Source: Setoptus koraiensis
Taxonomy: Eukaryota; Arthropoda
NCBI GenBank assembly: GCA_048013815.1
Contig: CM106586.1
Span: 5,146,001 to 5,210,000 of the forward strand
Direction of reading: 5' to 3'
Length of the DNA stretch: 64,000 nt
Part shown: in pieces, positions 10,600-21,670 of the stretch
Position numbering within the stretch: position 1 is the first letter of the stretch
Layout of the letters: every line of letters begins with the position of its first letter
The notes under the pieces: generated by a model
The model's input: the letters and a program-made list of their open reading frames with translations, nothing else
Database searches by the model: none
Told to the model about the DNA's origin: nothing
Made by a program: the position numbers and the translations under genes

Positions 10600-10844
10600 A
10601 GATTTGGTATTGTTGCCCTGTAGATATCAACAAAATTATATTCTTGTCCTTACATATCTAACCTAGCCGTAGTATCTACTATCTCTTGATCAGATCAGAT
10701 AGGTCAATTTATGTGAAATCTGCCTCATAAGGACTTTATTATTAGACCCAAATTATCATGATTCCATCTATCTTCAAACATAAAAATCTATTATAGTAAT
10801 ATTCGAGATCGTCTTACAATTTTTCTGGCTTAGTCGCCTCGTAT

Positions 10845-10850
10845 TTTATT
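10845..10850 (-). terminator. Poly(A) signal of the small secreted protein gene
   Basis: TTTATT on the plus strand (AATAAA on minus), 86 bases beyond the stop codon. Confidence 0.5.
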
Positions 10851-10935
10851 CAAACAAGTTTGAGCATCTATAGCTATAACGATGGTCCTTCCTCTGTTAT
10901 TTTTCCAACTTCTTCAAATCACACACAAGCTGTAA

Positions 10936-11298
10936 TTAGACCTTTTGATTTTTGCAACAACATTTGATTGTACTTCCTGAGTACTTGTAATTATTGTCGC
11001 TGTATTCCTCATCACCACAAGCCTTGCGACAAGTTTCATCCGGACGTAGAAGTTGTGACATATCGATATCATCCAAACTTTTAATCTCACCGAGACATGC
11101 TGCAAGGTCTTTTTCCATAGAAGCGAGCAGACGATCTCTGATATCGTTTGTCAAGCCATTGAAGTATTCTACTCCAGATTTGAGCAATTTTGATATTTTA
11201 GTTTGCTTCTCTTCAGTAGGTAGTTCGTTCCCACTTGTACAGAATATATAAAAAGAGGCAATCAGGGACAAGATGATAAAAGGTTTTATCCAGGCCAT
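10936..11298 (-). CDS. Small secreted Cys-rich protein (unknown family)
   Basis: A 120-residue single-exon product. The N-terminus is a typical signal peptide (MAWIKPFIILSLIASFYIF, cleavage near 22). The mature part is charged and helical-looking, then ends in a Cys cluster: one Cys near 68, C-x3-C near 90-94, and CCC near 112-114, giving six cysteines that could form three disulfides. No family is recognised; a secreted peptide or venom/salivary-type protein is only a guess. A minus-strand AATAAA lies ~85 bases downstream (10850-10845). It is isolated between ZMYND19 and the zinc-finger gene, on the opposite strand to the former. Confidence 0.65.
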   Translation of the reverse strand: MAWIKPFIILSLIASFYIFCTSGNELPTEEKQTKISKLLKSGVEYFNGLTNDIRDRLLASMEKDLAACLGEIKSLDDIDMSQLLRPDETCRKACGDEEYSDNNYKYSGSTIKCCCKNQKV

Positions 11299-11537
11299 TA
11301 TTGAGTAATGTAGATACTTGTGTCTGGTTTTTCCAATATATTATCAATACAATGCTCTATAAAATTGTGATTTTGGCTTTAATTGATAGAACTTGTAAGA
11401 ACGCTCTAGTGCTTTTGATCCCAATCTATAAGTGAAGTCTATAAATAGATAGACATCGTTCCCAAATTCCTGATATAGAATAAGCGTCACATCATTCAAC
11501 GATTATGGACAAACTTTTATTTTTGTTGCTATCACAT

Positions 11538-14500
11538 TCATAAAGAATTGAGATGAGGATCGCCAACGAAAGTATTTACAAGAGGATCGCTTAAATCACT
11601 CAGGTTTGGTGTCTGAAAATTGTTTCCCAAGTCAACATCATCGACATCCAAATTATTTACAGAATCAACCATAGTATTGTCATGGTTAAAATTTAAAGAA
11701 CTTGAACCACAATCCATATCTTGAGTTTTTGTTGGCACAGGCTGATTCATTTCGGCAGATACACAAGATGGAATAGAGTAGGTTGTGGGCATAGCGAGCG
11801 GCGATGGATTTGTGGTTTTCTCAAATCTAGATAAGACGTCCGTAGCGTGCGTCGTGTGTGTGCTAGTTGTCGGTTGGACCATGCTGACAGACATTTGATT
11901 GCTCATGGATTGATCATCAATTGATGTGTCTCCTAGAGTAGTTGGAGTGATCAGATTTGAACTCGGCGAATGATTCGAGATTATTATGTTGTCGAGCGGT
12001 GGCGAGGAAGAACGGGCAGTGGGCGAGGAAGCCTCAGATTTTGTATCGAAGATTATGCCCCCTAAGTTATCATTGGATGAATCATTGTTGATTGCGATAG
12101 AATTCAATGTTCCTTCAGGGTTTTTCTCCGGTATAGTAGATGTAAATTCCATGGATTTACTTGTTAAGGTATTAGTCAAATTGAAACTAGGCAGTGGGTT
12201 ATTGATCTCTTCCGAATCTGTGCAAGATGATAACAGATTTGAGTCAATGTCAATCATTTTGCTGTCTGATTCTTCTTCATCGTCACTAAAGAGTTTGATA
12301 ACTTCGGGTTCAGTCCTCTTGGTGAGCGGTGGTTTCCCAGTCTTGATATTTGTCGTACCGTCTAACCCAGTGGCATTTTCAGTACCTTCTTGTTTTATGA
12401 TCGGTGATATACCTTTGTTGGAAGGTTTGTCAGGTTTTTCTTGTTTGACCATTGCATTAAGGATATCATCTTCATGGTCAGCGTTCGAATCGAGCGTGAT
12501 AGGAATTTGATCACCGAGTTTATCGAAGTACGTGGGCTTCGCCAATGTCCAATCAAAAGGCTCAGATTTGACAATCGTGTTAAATAAAGTAGCTCTTGAA
12601 TCTAGCCTATTCAATTCGTTTTCAGAAGATAGTAATCTCGCGTAGATAGGATCTTTTATATCAAGCTTCTCCATGAGAACAAACGTCTGTTGACTCAATC
12701 TCTTATCCAGTAATTGTTCAGTATGGGTATTACCATGTACCTCAAGAATGAGGCCTGGAAACGGAGAATCTGGGTCATTGTGTTGCATGATGGATTGCGA
12801 GAGAGCTGGAGCATCGTCATCCGAGTCATCGGATAACTCTAATTCGCGACTCAATTGTTTCCTAGATGTTTCCGTCACTCTATTTCGATTGTTGTTTTGC
12901 TTCTTCTTTATGGGTGAATCCGAAGCAGAGCTCTCGTACGATTCGTAGGTTTCAATATGGGCTCTTTTGCGAGACTTTGGAGAGGGAACCCTAGACTTTT
13001 GTAGCTTCCTTGGTTCATCATCGCTGATTAGTCGGCGCCTCTTCTCTCTCTCCTTCCTTTCTCTGGCTTCGATTAAACCTTGTAGATTTTCCTGGTAACG
13101 AGATCTATCTGAATTGTTTCTAGTAGCTTTGAGCCTCTCTAAGGAGCGATTCATATCACGATGATAATTAGATTCGATGAGCGGATCAATAAATACCATC
13201 CTAGTATGAGCAACAATGTGTTCGTACGATTTCATGTGATGCTCAACATCATTATCGTCAAAAAATCCTCTGTCACATAGAGTGCAATAAGCTCCAATAG
13301 TTGGAATGAGAAATCTTTGTCCTCGATAAGCATTCATTTCAGGTTTACTGTTGACCGTTTCACCAAGATCGCCAGAATTTTCGCTTGGTTCACCTTTATC
13401 AAGCTTCTTGATAGATTTATATTTCGATGGATCAAATATAGCCTTGAAATCATCAATGCTGAGGTTTACTCCATTTCTTTCTGCCTCCGCTTTCACCACT
13501 TTGTCTATCACATCCAAAGTTTCCCCTTTTGTCAAAAACTCGGTAGTGACTTTAGACCATGGCCGGGTTTTGTTTTTCATTCTAGCCAAATGATTCTCAG
13601 AATGTATATGCACACAGTACTCCTTAAAGGATTTCATATGCACGTCGCAAATTTGACACCAATTGTTGGCATCTTCCAAGTTCAGTTGGGCATTAGATAA
13701 ATGGCTCTCACGTTCCAGCCGATTCGGTGGTTCAACAGGAGGACCTGATGGAGTAGTCGACATTTTGGGTCTACTTTTTTTTGTCTGGTCAGGTTTAGAT
13801 GCAGGACGATCTGTAAGATCGGATGTTCTTTTGAGATTGAATTGACTTTCTAGTCTGTCCCATAAAGAGTTGAGTTGCGATTTCAATTCGCGTTCTTTGA
13901 CGCTTAACGCGGTTAACTGGTCTCTAAGATGTCGATGCTGGGGATCATTATCATAATAACTCCCTCTGCTACTTCTTTCAATGTCAGACTTTTTACGGTC
14001 AAGATTTTGCCTATTTTCATTCAAGTTACCTAGGATGCTAGTGATCTCCTTCTTTTTGCTAAGTAACTGTAACATACTCATAGAAGCAACGTCGTCTCTT
14101 TGATTATTGAAAGATTTCTTGGGAATTTTTCCTGCCTTATCCATCTTATTTGTAGTCACAGCATTGCTAGATGCTCTAACTTGAAGGCCTAATGGACGAG
14201 CGTCCACTTTCGGATTGATCACGGTTGATGGATTGAATCGTGAACCAGGTGATTTACTTCTGGGTGTAGAAAGAGGTGGCAACGGGGAATAAGTTAGTGG
14301 TCTTTCATTTGAAGTGGTGACGTGATCGATATTGTCACGATTATAAGGCCTTGAAGGATGATGATGTTCAGTGTCTGATGGTTTGTTGAGGCTGGTGTTG
14401 ATCGTTTTATCGCTGGAATTTGGTTTCTCACTAGATCTACGAATTTCATCAGCCATGTGCTTGATCTGTTTGGGCGGTTGGGTTTTAGGTCTGGAGAGAG

Positions 14501-15437
14501 GACGGTTATTTTGTCGAGAGTCCATTAGTCTCATCAGAGTAGGGTTCTGCTCATCTGCACTGGACAAAGAATCTAGAGATGGTGGAAAGCTAGTGCTAGT
14601 CGCATTATTGGATATATCGTTGTTGGTAGATTGCAGGTTGTGATGATTTCCTGCTTGTTTCTGTTTGTCTGCATCCTCGGGGAAGTAAGGTTTAGTGAAA
14701 TTAGTGACGGGCACTTCGACAGGTCTATATCTGTAATCACTGTTCGCAGTCGAAACCGTAGATGAAAAGACACTATTAGGTTGACGATTGTAATAGCTGT
14801 TTGAATTACGAGTAAGAGATTTAAAGTCCGAGACAGACGTTTTTTTCAGAAATGAGCCAGCAGCTGCAGCACTGCCGCTTAGGCTAGATGTAGCTGAACT
14901 AAATGACGGATTAGCCATAGGATTGGAGTCGGCTATGTCTGCGCTAAATGTTGAGGGCCGGGTCCGCGTTTGACTGTTGAATAACGATTCTGGCATTGAT
15001 GAAGACGATGGCGCGGAGAAAGTATGTTGTTGCTGTCCAGTTTGTTGATTATTCTTTTGTTGTTGATCATTTCTATTATAGAAGCCGGAGAAATGTGACG
15101 AGGTGGTGGTGGTGTTAGTGGTAAAAGGTCGCCCGGATACGTCAGTTGTAAAACTGCCTGAGTTGGAGTTGGGTAGGGATAGGTTGGATTGGTGGAAATG
15201 TGGCACAGCAGAGGAATATGCCGATACTGTAGATGGTTGCCTGAAATTGGTATCTATAGTGGAACGTTGTAAGACAGTGTTCTTTTCCAACACGTCAGGA
15301 TTAAATGGTACAATTTCGGAGGTAGTTGGCTCATTGTAGGTGCTGGTATAGCTTTGTGTATGGGTTCCTCCTTGAGTTTCCAGCATAATCTTACGGATGT
15401 CGTCCAAGTCATCGATTTCGTCCTCGTCGATGTCCAT
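11538..15437 (-). CDS. Large protein with two U1/matrin-type zinc fingers (ZNF318-like)
   Basis: A 1299-residue protein in a single exon. The first ~480 residues are low-complexity Ser/Asn/Thr/Pro-rich. A Lys/Glu coiled-coil-like stretch follows (~480-535). Two zinc fingers of the C-x2-C-x12-H-x5-H type start near ~590 (CQICDVHMKSF) and ~716 (CTLCDRGFFDD), spaced as in ZNF318, with a basic Arg/Glu-rich helix after the second. The C-terminal ~450 residues are acidic and disordered. U1/matrin fingers usually bind RNA, so a nuclear RNA-processing or transcription role is likely. The ZNF318 assignment rests on architecture recalled from memory. ATG at 15437 follows an in-frame TAG; the reading frame continues only to a TTG two codons upstream. 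AATAAA at 11521-11516 is just 17 bases past the stop. Confidence 0.85.
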   Translation of the reverse strand: MDIDEDEIDDLDDIRKIMLETQGGTHTQSYTSTYNEPTTSEIVPFNPDVLEKNTVLQRSTIDTNFRQPSTVSAYSSAVPHFHQSNLSLPNSNSGSFTTDVSGRPFTTNTTTTSSHFSGFYNRNDQQQKNNQQTGQQQHTFSAPSSSSMPESLFNSQTRTRPSTFSADIADSNPMANPSFSSATSSLSGSAAAAGSFLKKTSVSDFKSLTRNSNSYYNRQPNSVFSSTVSTANSDYRYRPVEVPVTNFTKPYFPEDADKQKQAGNHHNLQSTNNDISNNATSTSFPPSLDSLSSADEQNPTLMRLMDSRQNNRPLSRPKTQPPKQIKHMADEIRRSSEKPNSSDKTINTSLNKPSDTEHHHPSRPYNRDNIDHVTTSNERPLTYSPLPPLSTPRSKSPGSRFNPSTVINPKVDARPLGLQVRASSNAVTTNKMDKAGKIPKKSFNNQRDDVASMSMLQLLSKKKEITSILGNLNENRQNLDRKKSDIERSSRGSYYDNDPQHRHLRDQLTALSVKERELKSQLNSLWDRLESQFNLKRTSDLTDRPASKPDQTKKSRPKMSTTPSGPPVEPPNRLERESHLSNAQLNLEDANNWCQICDVHMKSFKEYCVHIHSENHLARMKNKTRPWSKVTTEFLTKGETLDVIDKVVKAEAERNGVNLSIDDFKAIFDPSKYKSIKKLDKGEPSENSGDLGETVNSKPEMNAYRGQRFLIPTIGAYCTLCDRGFFDDNDVEHHMKSYEHIVAHTRMVFIDPLIESNYHRDMNRSLERLKATRNNSDRSRYQENLQGLIEARERKEREKRRRLISDDEPRKLQKSRVPSPKSRKRAHIETYESYESSASDSPIKKKQNNNRNRVTETSRKQLSRELELSDDSDDDAPALSQSIMQHNDPDSPFPGLILEVHGNTHTEQLLDKRLSQQTFVLMEKLDIKDPIYARLLSSENELNRLDSRATLFNTIVKSEPFDWTLAKPTYFDKLGDQIPITLDSNADHEDDILNAMVKQEKPDKPSNKGISPIIKQEGTENATGLDGTTNIKTGKPPLTKRTEPEVIKLFSDDEEESDSKMIDIDSNLLSSCTDSEEINNPLPSFNLTNTLTSKSMEFTSTIPEKNPEGTLNSIAINNDSSNDNLGGIIFDTKSEASSPTARSSSPPLDNIIISNHSPSSNLITPTTLGDTSIDDQSMSNQMSVSMVQPTTSTHTTHATDVLSRFEKTTNPSPLAMPTTYSIPSCVSAEMNQPVPTKTQDMDCGSSSLNFNHDNTMVDSVNNLDVDDVDLGNNFQTPNLSDLSDPLVNTFVGDPHLNSL

Positions 15438-16568
15438 TTTCAATATGTGAATCTAATCAATTATAGAATCTGTACAAGACTCAGTATAGCAAGGCAATGG
15501 CGGATAGCAAAAATTGTGACGATGATGAAATAGGAGACTTAGAGTTTGACTTGGAGCAGCAATGGTTACCAATGGCTCAGGGTGATAATTTTCATTTGAG
15601 TCATAAACAATAGACAACGATGGGTGATAGCCGTTTTTCAGAATAATAATTAATTGCCAGCTGAAAAAGGATGAAAACTTCGATAATTTGTATCTTGTGT
15701 GAAGAAATAGCAACGGAGCCTTGCCAAACTGGTTGATGATAGATGTGCAAGCCGCTCATTTAAACTCACATGCCCCACACAATGTGACCCGCACTCACGA
15801 TGACTACAGAATGACCATTGTGGATGTATCTGCACAGAAAACATTAAATGCACTGCGAATGCTGTGAGTGAGAAACGAGCATTACTAATTCCAAAATGAG
15901 CGGGCCATGTTGCTCTGCGCGCATTCCCACCGGGTAGGCTGGCCTAGCGGGTATGAAGGGGTATTGCGGCTTGTTGGTTCAGTGCGTAACTTTATTGAAA
16001 GCAAAATTTTTACAATAACAACATAGGCGTAAACTGCTATACAGTACCAGGCGATATTTGGCCTGGTGCCGAGAAGACGATTCCGCAAGATGTTTGTTTA
16101 CGGCAGCTATCGTGACCCAAACACTACCCCAAACCCGGCCCATTGATCAAACGATTGCGGGTGAGCACAGAAAAAAAGAAAACACCGTACCTTGTGCGCG
16201 AGAGAAAATTGTTACAACCATGTTGGCTACACCAAGTGCGCCAGTTGGCCCGACTAAAGCGTCAACACACTGATTGATAGTGAGTGATGGCGCCAAATTT
16301 GAACACAAAAAATTGTCGCTCTCACACAAATCCCATGGACAGATGCTGACAGCGAATGAATGTAAATAATATCTGTGGCGTTGCTCCAGCGAATATTCAC
16401 CGTTGGACAGGTCGCGTTTCTCAGCTGCTCAGTAACTTAGACAGTTGTTAGTAAATATCATCATCATGGCAACCAATTATTAATCCAACGTCGTCATCAT
16501 CACAATTATTATTATCCATTGATGACTATTGCCTCGCTTAATTGACTGGCACACGCGTAAAAACGACA
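15438..16568. promoter_or_regulatory. Shared upstream region of zinc-finger gene (-) and EXO70 (+)
   Basis: The head-to-head genes are separated by about 1.1 kb with no coding sequence recognised, so this region probably holds both promoters. ATGGCGCCAA occurs at 16287-16296 (followed by ATTT, so the other strand reads like an E2F site). A TGGCCTAGCGGG string at 15940-15951 fits a tRNA A-box, but no tRNA fold follows. Confidence 0.45.
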
Positions 16569-18656
16569 ATGGATGACAATAGTAGAAAATTAGTGAATGA
16601 AGTTAAAAACTTGGATTCCTTGCGCCACTTCTCGATGAAATGTTGCAATCAAACAAAATCCATGTGCGACATATTACTATTATTTGACAACAGGCTACTA
16701 AAATTGGAAAGAACCATCCAACCCGTCTACAAGACAACTGGAAATTTGCAATCTAAACAGGGCGAAATAGTTAGAACATTAAAACGATTGGACTCTGTCA
16801 TAAAATACTACTCCGTTACCAGTGAAGTGGAGGCCACTATTGTAGCGGGGCCATCAAATCGTCTAGATCGTTATATGGAATGCTTAGACAGACTGAAAGA
16901 GGCAATAAATTATTTTGAAAATAAGAATCCAGAAAGCCCAGAGCATGAAAATGTCGTCTCATTATACAAGAGGGGCGGTAATGCTGTCGAACGCGAATTT
17001 AAACAAATACTACTTAGATATAGCATGCCCATAGCACCCATAGCCTTGTTGGATATGATCAATGATGATGTTAGTGAGCAGCAATTAGATTCAACAAATA
17101 GTGGGACCAGCAACGCTAGCAGCACAAGCTCTGTACAGGTTATTAACAAGCGAGCACCACCAGACATACCACAGGAGACAATTGAAAAACTTAGAGTAAT
17201 GTGCGAGTGGTTATGCGCTAATATGGACGGCGACTTTTTTGCCGGCTACGTAGAGCCAAGATCAGAACTTGTCAGCAAATCGCTAGAATCTTTGCAAAAC
17301 TATCAAAAGTCGAGGAGTGCTACATACGCCACTAGAGGTGGTGTTGATTCACCAGAAATGTCTGTAAGAAAAAGAATGACAATCTCCGGGGGTTCAGGTT
17401 TATCTAGAGAGTCCCAAGCTACGACGAAACGTACACCAAAATCTATTCAAATGGCCTTCAAGCGCAAATTACACAATGTTATACCCGGAGAAGTTCTCTC
17501 ATCTAAATTTTATGACCCTCAACAATCTAGTGCAAACGTGCTAGATGATACATCAATTACCGAGCGTGAGATTGTCAGCTATCTTACCTGTATCACAGCT
17601 TTACACAAACTTGTCATGAATGAATTGAATCTTATGTCTAGCATCATTCCGTTAGATTATCGTGCGGACATTTTCGATCGACTCATTCGACCAGCTCTAA
17701 GATTGATCGTCAACGAGGCCACTAGTCTATCGATGCGCGTAAAGAAGTCCATATCACGTCACGATTTTAAATCCTGCCTGAATCTATTTCCTATCCTACG
17801 CCACCAGACGCTAAGAAGGCATAATTTTGATTTATTGTTCGAAGGATGTCAATCAACAAACGAATTGACGAAGTTCCAGGGATTGATTGTAATCTTCAGA
17901 ACTACTATCAACATATCACTAGAGGAGTTTGTTAGCTTTGTCAAGAATGATCTAGATATGAAGGTGCCTGACGATGGAACTGTCCATGAACTTACTAACA
18001 ATGTTATGATTTTTATAGTGCAGCTTTACGATCATCTGGATATTTTGTATGATGTAATAACTGTCACCGATTCCAAGTCCATGGGTTATTGTACAAATAA
18101 GAATAAGCTTGCCTTTGCACAATATATATTGAGATTGTTGTCGGCTCTAGGGCTGACTTTGAAAAAGAAGAGCGAACAGTCCTACACTAACATATTTTTA
18201 CGTGCCATTTTTGAATTGAACAATCATCATTATATCCTCAAAACTCTGAAAGAGTCATCTCTTCTGAACATTGTGCATATCTACAATGATGAAACTAGTG
18301 CGTTCTACGAGGGACTTATCAAGGACGAGAGAAAGATATACCTGGCAAGTTGGAATCAAGCTCTAGACTATATAACCGAGCCGCAAGACGCTAGGGGTAA
18401 GTCTATCAAGGAACGATTTTCCGGTTTTAACAAAGAGTTCCAGGAACTACATAAAACGCAAAGTTGTTACGCTGTACCTGATTCAGAACTACGCAACGGT
18501 CTCAGGAAAGAAATAAAGGATTACTTGGTGCCAAAGTACAGAAATTTCTATGAGAGGTATAGAAAATCTGACTTCACAAAGAACAAGGACAAATATATAA
18601 AGTATACGCCCGAACAAGTGGCATCTATGATAGAGGAATTTTTCGAAGCTGCGTAG
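16569..18656 (+). CDS. EXOC7: Exocyst complex subunit EXO70 (EXOC7)
   Basis: A 695-residue single-exon protein of normal length for animal EXO70. The exocyst tethers secretory vesicles to the plasma membrane, and EXO70 binds PI(4,5)P2 through its C-terminal domain. The N-terminal ~115 residues form the coiled-coil region (LVNEVKNLDSLRHFS...). The conserved helical-rod core begins around 280 (IPGEVLSSKFYDP). The C-terminal signature is clear: IYNDETSAFYEGLIKDERK near 580, and YTPEQVASMIEEFF at the very end. The first ATG in frame is at 16569; a TTG nine codons upstream is not a credible start. It is divergent from the zinc-finger gene, and AATAAA follows at 18729. Confidence 0.96.
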   Translation: MDDNSRKLVNEVKNLDSLRHFSMKCCNQTKSMCDILLLFDNRLLKLERTIQPVYKTTGNLQSKQGEIVRTLKRLDSVIKYYSVTSEVEATIVAGPSNRLDRYMECLDRLKEAINYFENKNPESPEHENVVSLYKRGGNAVEREFKQILLRYSMPIAPIALLDMINDDVSEQQLDSTNSGTSNASSTSSVQVINKRAPPDIPQETIEKLRVMCEWLCANMDGDFFAGYVEPRSELVSKSLESLQNYQKSRSATYATRGGVDSPEMSVRKRMTISGGSGLSRESQATTKRTPKSIQMAFKRKLHNVIPGEVLSSKFYDPQQSSANVLDDTSITEREIVSYLTCITALHKLVMNELNLMSSIIPLDYRADIFDRLIRPALRLIVNEATSLSMRVKKSISRHDFKSCLNLFPILRHQTLRRHNFDLLFEGCQSTNELTKFQGLIVIFRTTINISLEEFVSFVKNDLDMKVPDDGTVHELTNNVMIFIVQLYDHLDILYDVITVTDSKSMGYCTNKNKLAFAQYILRLLSALGLTLKKKSEQSYTNIFLRAIFELNNHHYILKTLKESSLLNIVHIYNDETSAFYEGLIKDERKIYLASWNQALDYITEPQDARGKSIKERFSGFNKEFQELHKTQSCYAVPDSELRNGLRKEIKDYLVPKYRNFYERYRKSDFTKNKDKYIKYTPEQVASMIEEFFEAA

Positions 18657-18728
18657 GTCAAGCTGCTCATTTGATCATACATTGTTACTAATATTATTAT
18701 TATTATAATTTTGTCTAAGTTTTACTGA

Positions 18729-18734
18729 AATAAA
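18729..18734 (+). terminator. Poly(A) signal AATAAA of EXO70
   Basis: Canonical hexamer about 73 bases past the stop. The next ~350 bases up to the end of the lipase gene show nothing else. Confidence 0.6.
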
Positions 18735-19081
18735 TACCAGATGCAATAAGGTATGTGAAAGTTGGTAGTGATTAGATTCTTTTAGGTTCCTTACGAACGG
18801 GCTCCACAGGAGCGAACTACTATACATTTGTAAGCAGCACTAAGGGTTTTTCTCGAAGAACAACGAGTGTTTTTTCTCCGTTCATCAATCAACAGATTCA
18901 TTGTCAGTGGTCACATGGAGACTATTGTGATACGGTCCTGTAATAGTATTTGGCTACGCTTCCTTTTTACCCTAATAACCACAAACCAATGCCAAAAGAG
19001 AGGATTTCGTCAGAGAAGAGTTTGTCTAGAAATAGTGCGAAATAGTGCATGGGGTCGAAAAAGAGAACTGGCTGAATCTAC

Positions 19082-20764
19082 TCACTCTTTTACAACGGAG
19101 CTCATATAGCTTATTTCGATACTTTGTATGTTATTCAGTTGCAGGCCAATTGACTTGGCATCATGGATTTGGGCTCGCACGAATTCGGGCGTTGACTGAA
19201 CTTGGGGCCCGCTTAGAATGGCCGTCATTATGTCCATGTGTTCGGGCCAGGGTCCAAATAGCTGGCTTGACACAGTTTGATTGGTGTTGCCCATGTCGTC
19301 TTCGAGTGTGAACGTAGCAAAAAATTCCGGTTGCCCCTCCAGTTCTCTAGTCAGAATGAGCCTGACGTGATAGACGTGCTCTGCTCCAACAGATTTGTTC
19401 GTGTGTGGAACATATCAGACAGTATCAGCATTGACAGATCAATTAGATCATCGGTTTGTTTGCTTTAGTTTGCTTTTCTTCCACTGACCACTCTACTTAC
19501 CACAGTAAGGCTCTTGCTTGTTGGGCAGCATGTAATAGAGCCTCTTTTCCATGCTTGTCGTGTCGTAGAGACGCTCAATTTCAGTTCGCTGATGCTGCAA
19601 CATGGCGCGAGCCTCTTCGCTTGGCTGTTGGTATTCAAAATCCATCACATAACACTGATTGGGCACCCCAGGTGAGCCTGTCTCGTAGCCACAGCTACCG
19701 CAACGGCCCCTAGCGAAACTCTGATAACTGTCACACAAATAGGCAACATATTGGCACTGTTGTTGCTGTTGCAATTGTTGAAATGCAAATCTAGTGGAAA
19801 AGTAATGCTCGCAGGCTATTGTTTCGCTGTTGTCACCAACTCTAAATAACCATCTAATAACAGCTATAAAGTATTGTTTTGCCAATGACTGTGAGCGCCA
19901 CACCGAACACTGGTCGGGTTGATATCGACCATCGCCCACTCGCACATTGAACTGGGCTATATTATGTCTATTACCGAACGGGCTGGTGTTAGTTACGAAA
20001 GCGTCCACTTGTTTTGCATCGGTGGGCCTAAGACCGTAATAGTTTTGAGTGTCCTCGTGGCCCAGCTCAAAACAGAAGCCACCAGTGTCCAAACTAGTGA
20101 TGCGTCCCATCGTTCGGGGCCCAAAGGCCTCGCGTGACGCTATTCCACAAATGTGAGCCCCGTAACTATGACCAAGACAATGCCACATACCGGGGTCCAT
20201 GTTGCCCGATTGTTTAAGCCAGCGAAACATTTTCGCCAGACGTTTTGCAATAACAAAATTGTTATTGAATACCTGGTACAGTGTGCCCATGGCTGATTTG
20301 GGCCAATTTACAAGTATCACCTGATGATCCCTTGATTGCAATACTGTGTCTCTAGTGGCCAGTGGCCAATACAACGATTCAACGCTGCCCATGAAGCCAT
20401 GCAACACAAATATTGTCTTTTTGTCCGCTTGCAATCGCGTCTTGACAAACAAATCGTCTGTGAGATCTTCATCGGCGTAAATAATGCACGCCTCATCCGG
20501 TTTGCTAGAATTGGTAAATATGTACCACTTGGGCTCTTCCGGCGGCTTGAGACTGTCAAACACGGACAGGGGACAGATGAGGTTGTTGTTGAACTCCAAG
20601 AGACTTTTGGTGCCATAAACAAACGACTTCATCACTCTGCCCGTGATGCCGGCTATTCCGCCACTGATACCGCCCACCAAACCGCCAATCAACTGACCGT
20701 CTATCGTCAATAGGATGTATGGCACAAAACAAAACAAGACACAGTTCATTTGTGACACGCTCAT
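19082..20764 (-). CDS. Secreted pancreatic-lipase-family protein with C-terminal PLAT-like domain
   Basis: Two exons, 20764-19501 and 19380-19082, joined in phase across a 120-nt GT-AG intron; 520 residues. A hydrophobic N-terminus (~6-23) acts as signal peptide. The alpha/beta-hydrolase core shows the oxyanion strand FVLHGFMGS (~118), nucleophile motif GHSYGAH (Ser ~199), acid in SLDTGG (Asp ~224, where the family usually has LDPA) and His in CEHYFS (~317), so the triad looks complete. A Cys-rich segment follows (~340-375). The second exon encodes a beta-rich stretch (HVYHVRLILTREL...) like the PLAT/C2-type domain of pancreatic and lipoprotein lipases. Expected activity is triacylglycerol or phospholipid hydrolysis outside the cell; the substrate cannot be told from sequence. 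Confidence 0.92.
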
Positions 20765-21638
20765 TAGTACTTGATCAGTTCAATCATCATTATCACTAGC
20801 CAGTGTATCATTATCACTGCCAAGACAAGCCAATGCAAAGATATCATGCTCAGACGACAAACGATACGAGGCGGCTCATGAGATTTGTAATGATTTTTTT
20901 ATTACCCGTTTGATTGGCCAGCAGCAGCAAGGCGATAATTGGCCCGCTTAGGCCAATGACAAAAGTCAACTGTTTCCATGACCACAAGCGGCTTGTTTGT
21001 GTTGTTGTTGTTGTTGTTGCTGTTGCCGTCCTATTGCTTGGCGCTGCTCTCAACCTGCTGTTACTTGCATGATGCAACCTGAATCTTGAGAATGTAGCCT
21101 GAACCCATACTGATACTGATAAATACGACGCTGATAATGGTGCTGGCGCTGCTGAATCTAACTTCATAATCCCATCAACTACTGCTGTTATCTACTCTGT
21201 TGTTGTTGTTGTGGTTGTTGTTGCTGTTGTTTTTGCTATACAATGCAATGCGACTGTTTGATGTTCATTTTGAGACTCATTAAGACTTGCTCACTTTTGA
21301 CGATCAAACAAAGTCCAAGTTCACACGACATCCAACAACCACCGAAGCTAAAAGAAGATTTATGTGTCATCAAAGGATTGATGATATGTGTTTATTTTAT
21401 GGCGCCAATATATTTATTAGTCTACCTTGATAAATCTTTCTGTTGACGGCGGTTCTCATTAGTCTAATGATGATAACGAGCGATGATGATGAAATAAGTT
21501 GCTCTCTTTTGGGAATAAAACAGACACATTCAGTCTTGCCAGCCGGTGTGTCAGTAATTTAAACGTGTGAAAAGAGCAAACGTCATTCACTTCACAACCA
21601 ATTGCCACAGATTACGTTATGCAATGAAAAACCAAACA

Positions 21639-21670
21639 GCCTAACAGCTACGCTTGTGTAGCTGTTAGGC
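21639..21670. repeat. Perfect 13-bp inverted repeat, 6-nt loop
   Basis: GCCTAACAGCTAC at 21639-21651 is exactly complementary to 21658-21670, with loop gcttgt. Confidence 0.9.

Noticed and set aside
11986-12510. 174-codon plus-strand frame inside the zinc-finger gene
   Set aside because: Antisense shadow of a low-complexity coding region with no protein features of its own.
15934-16000. tRNA-like A-box TGGCCTAGCGGG with a GGTTCAG string ~45 bases on
   Set aside because: The B-box does not match and no acceptor or anticodon stem can be drawn.
20850-21167. Minus-strand frame with one hydrophobic segment upstream of the lipase
   Set aside because: No homology recognised, Thr-repeat-rich, and no splice join to the lipase gene makes sense because that gene has its own signal peptide.
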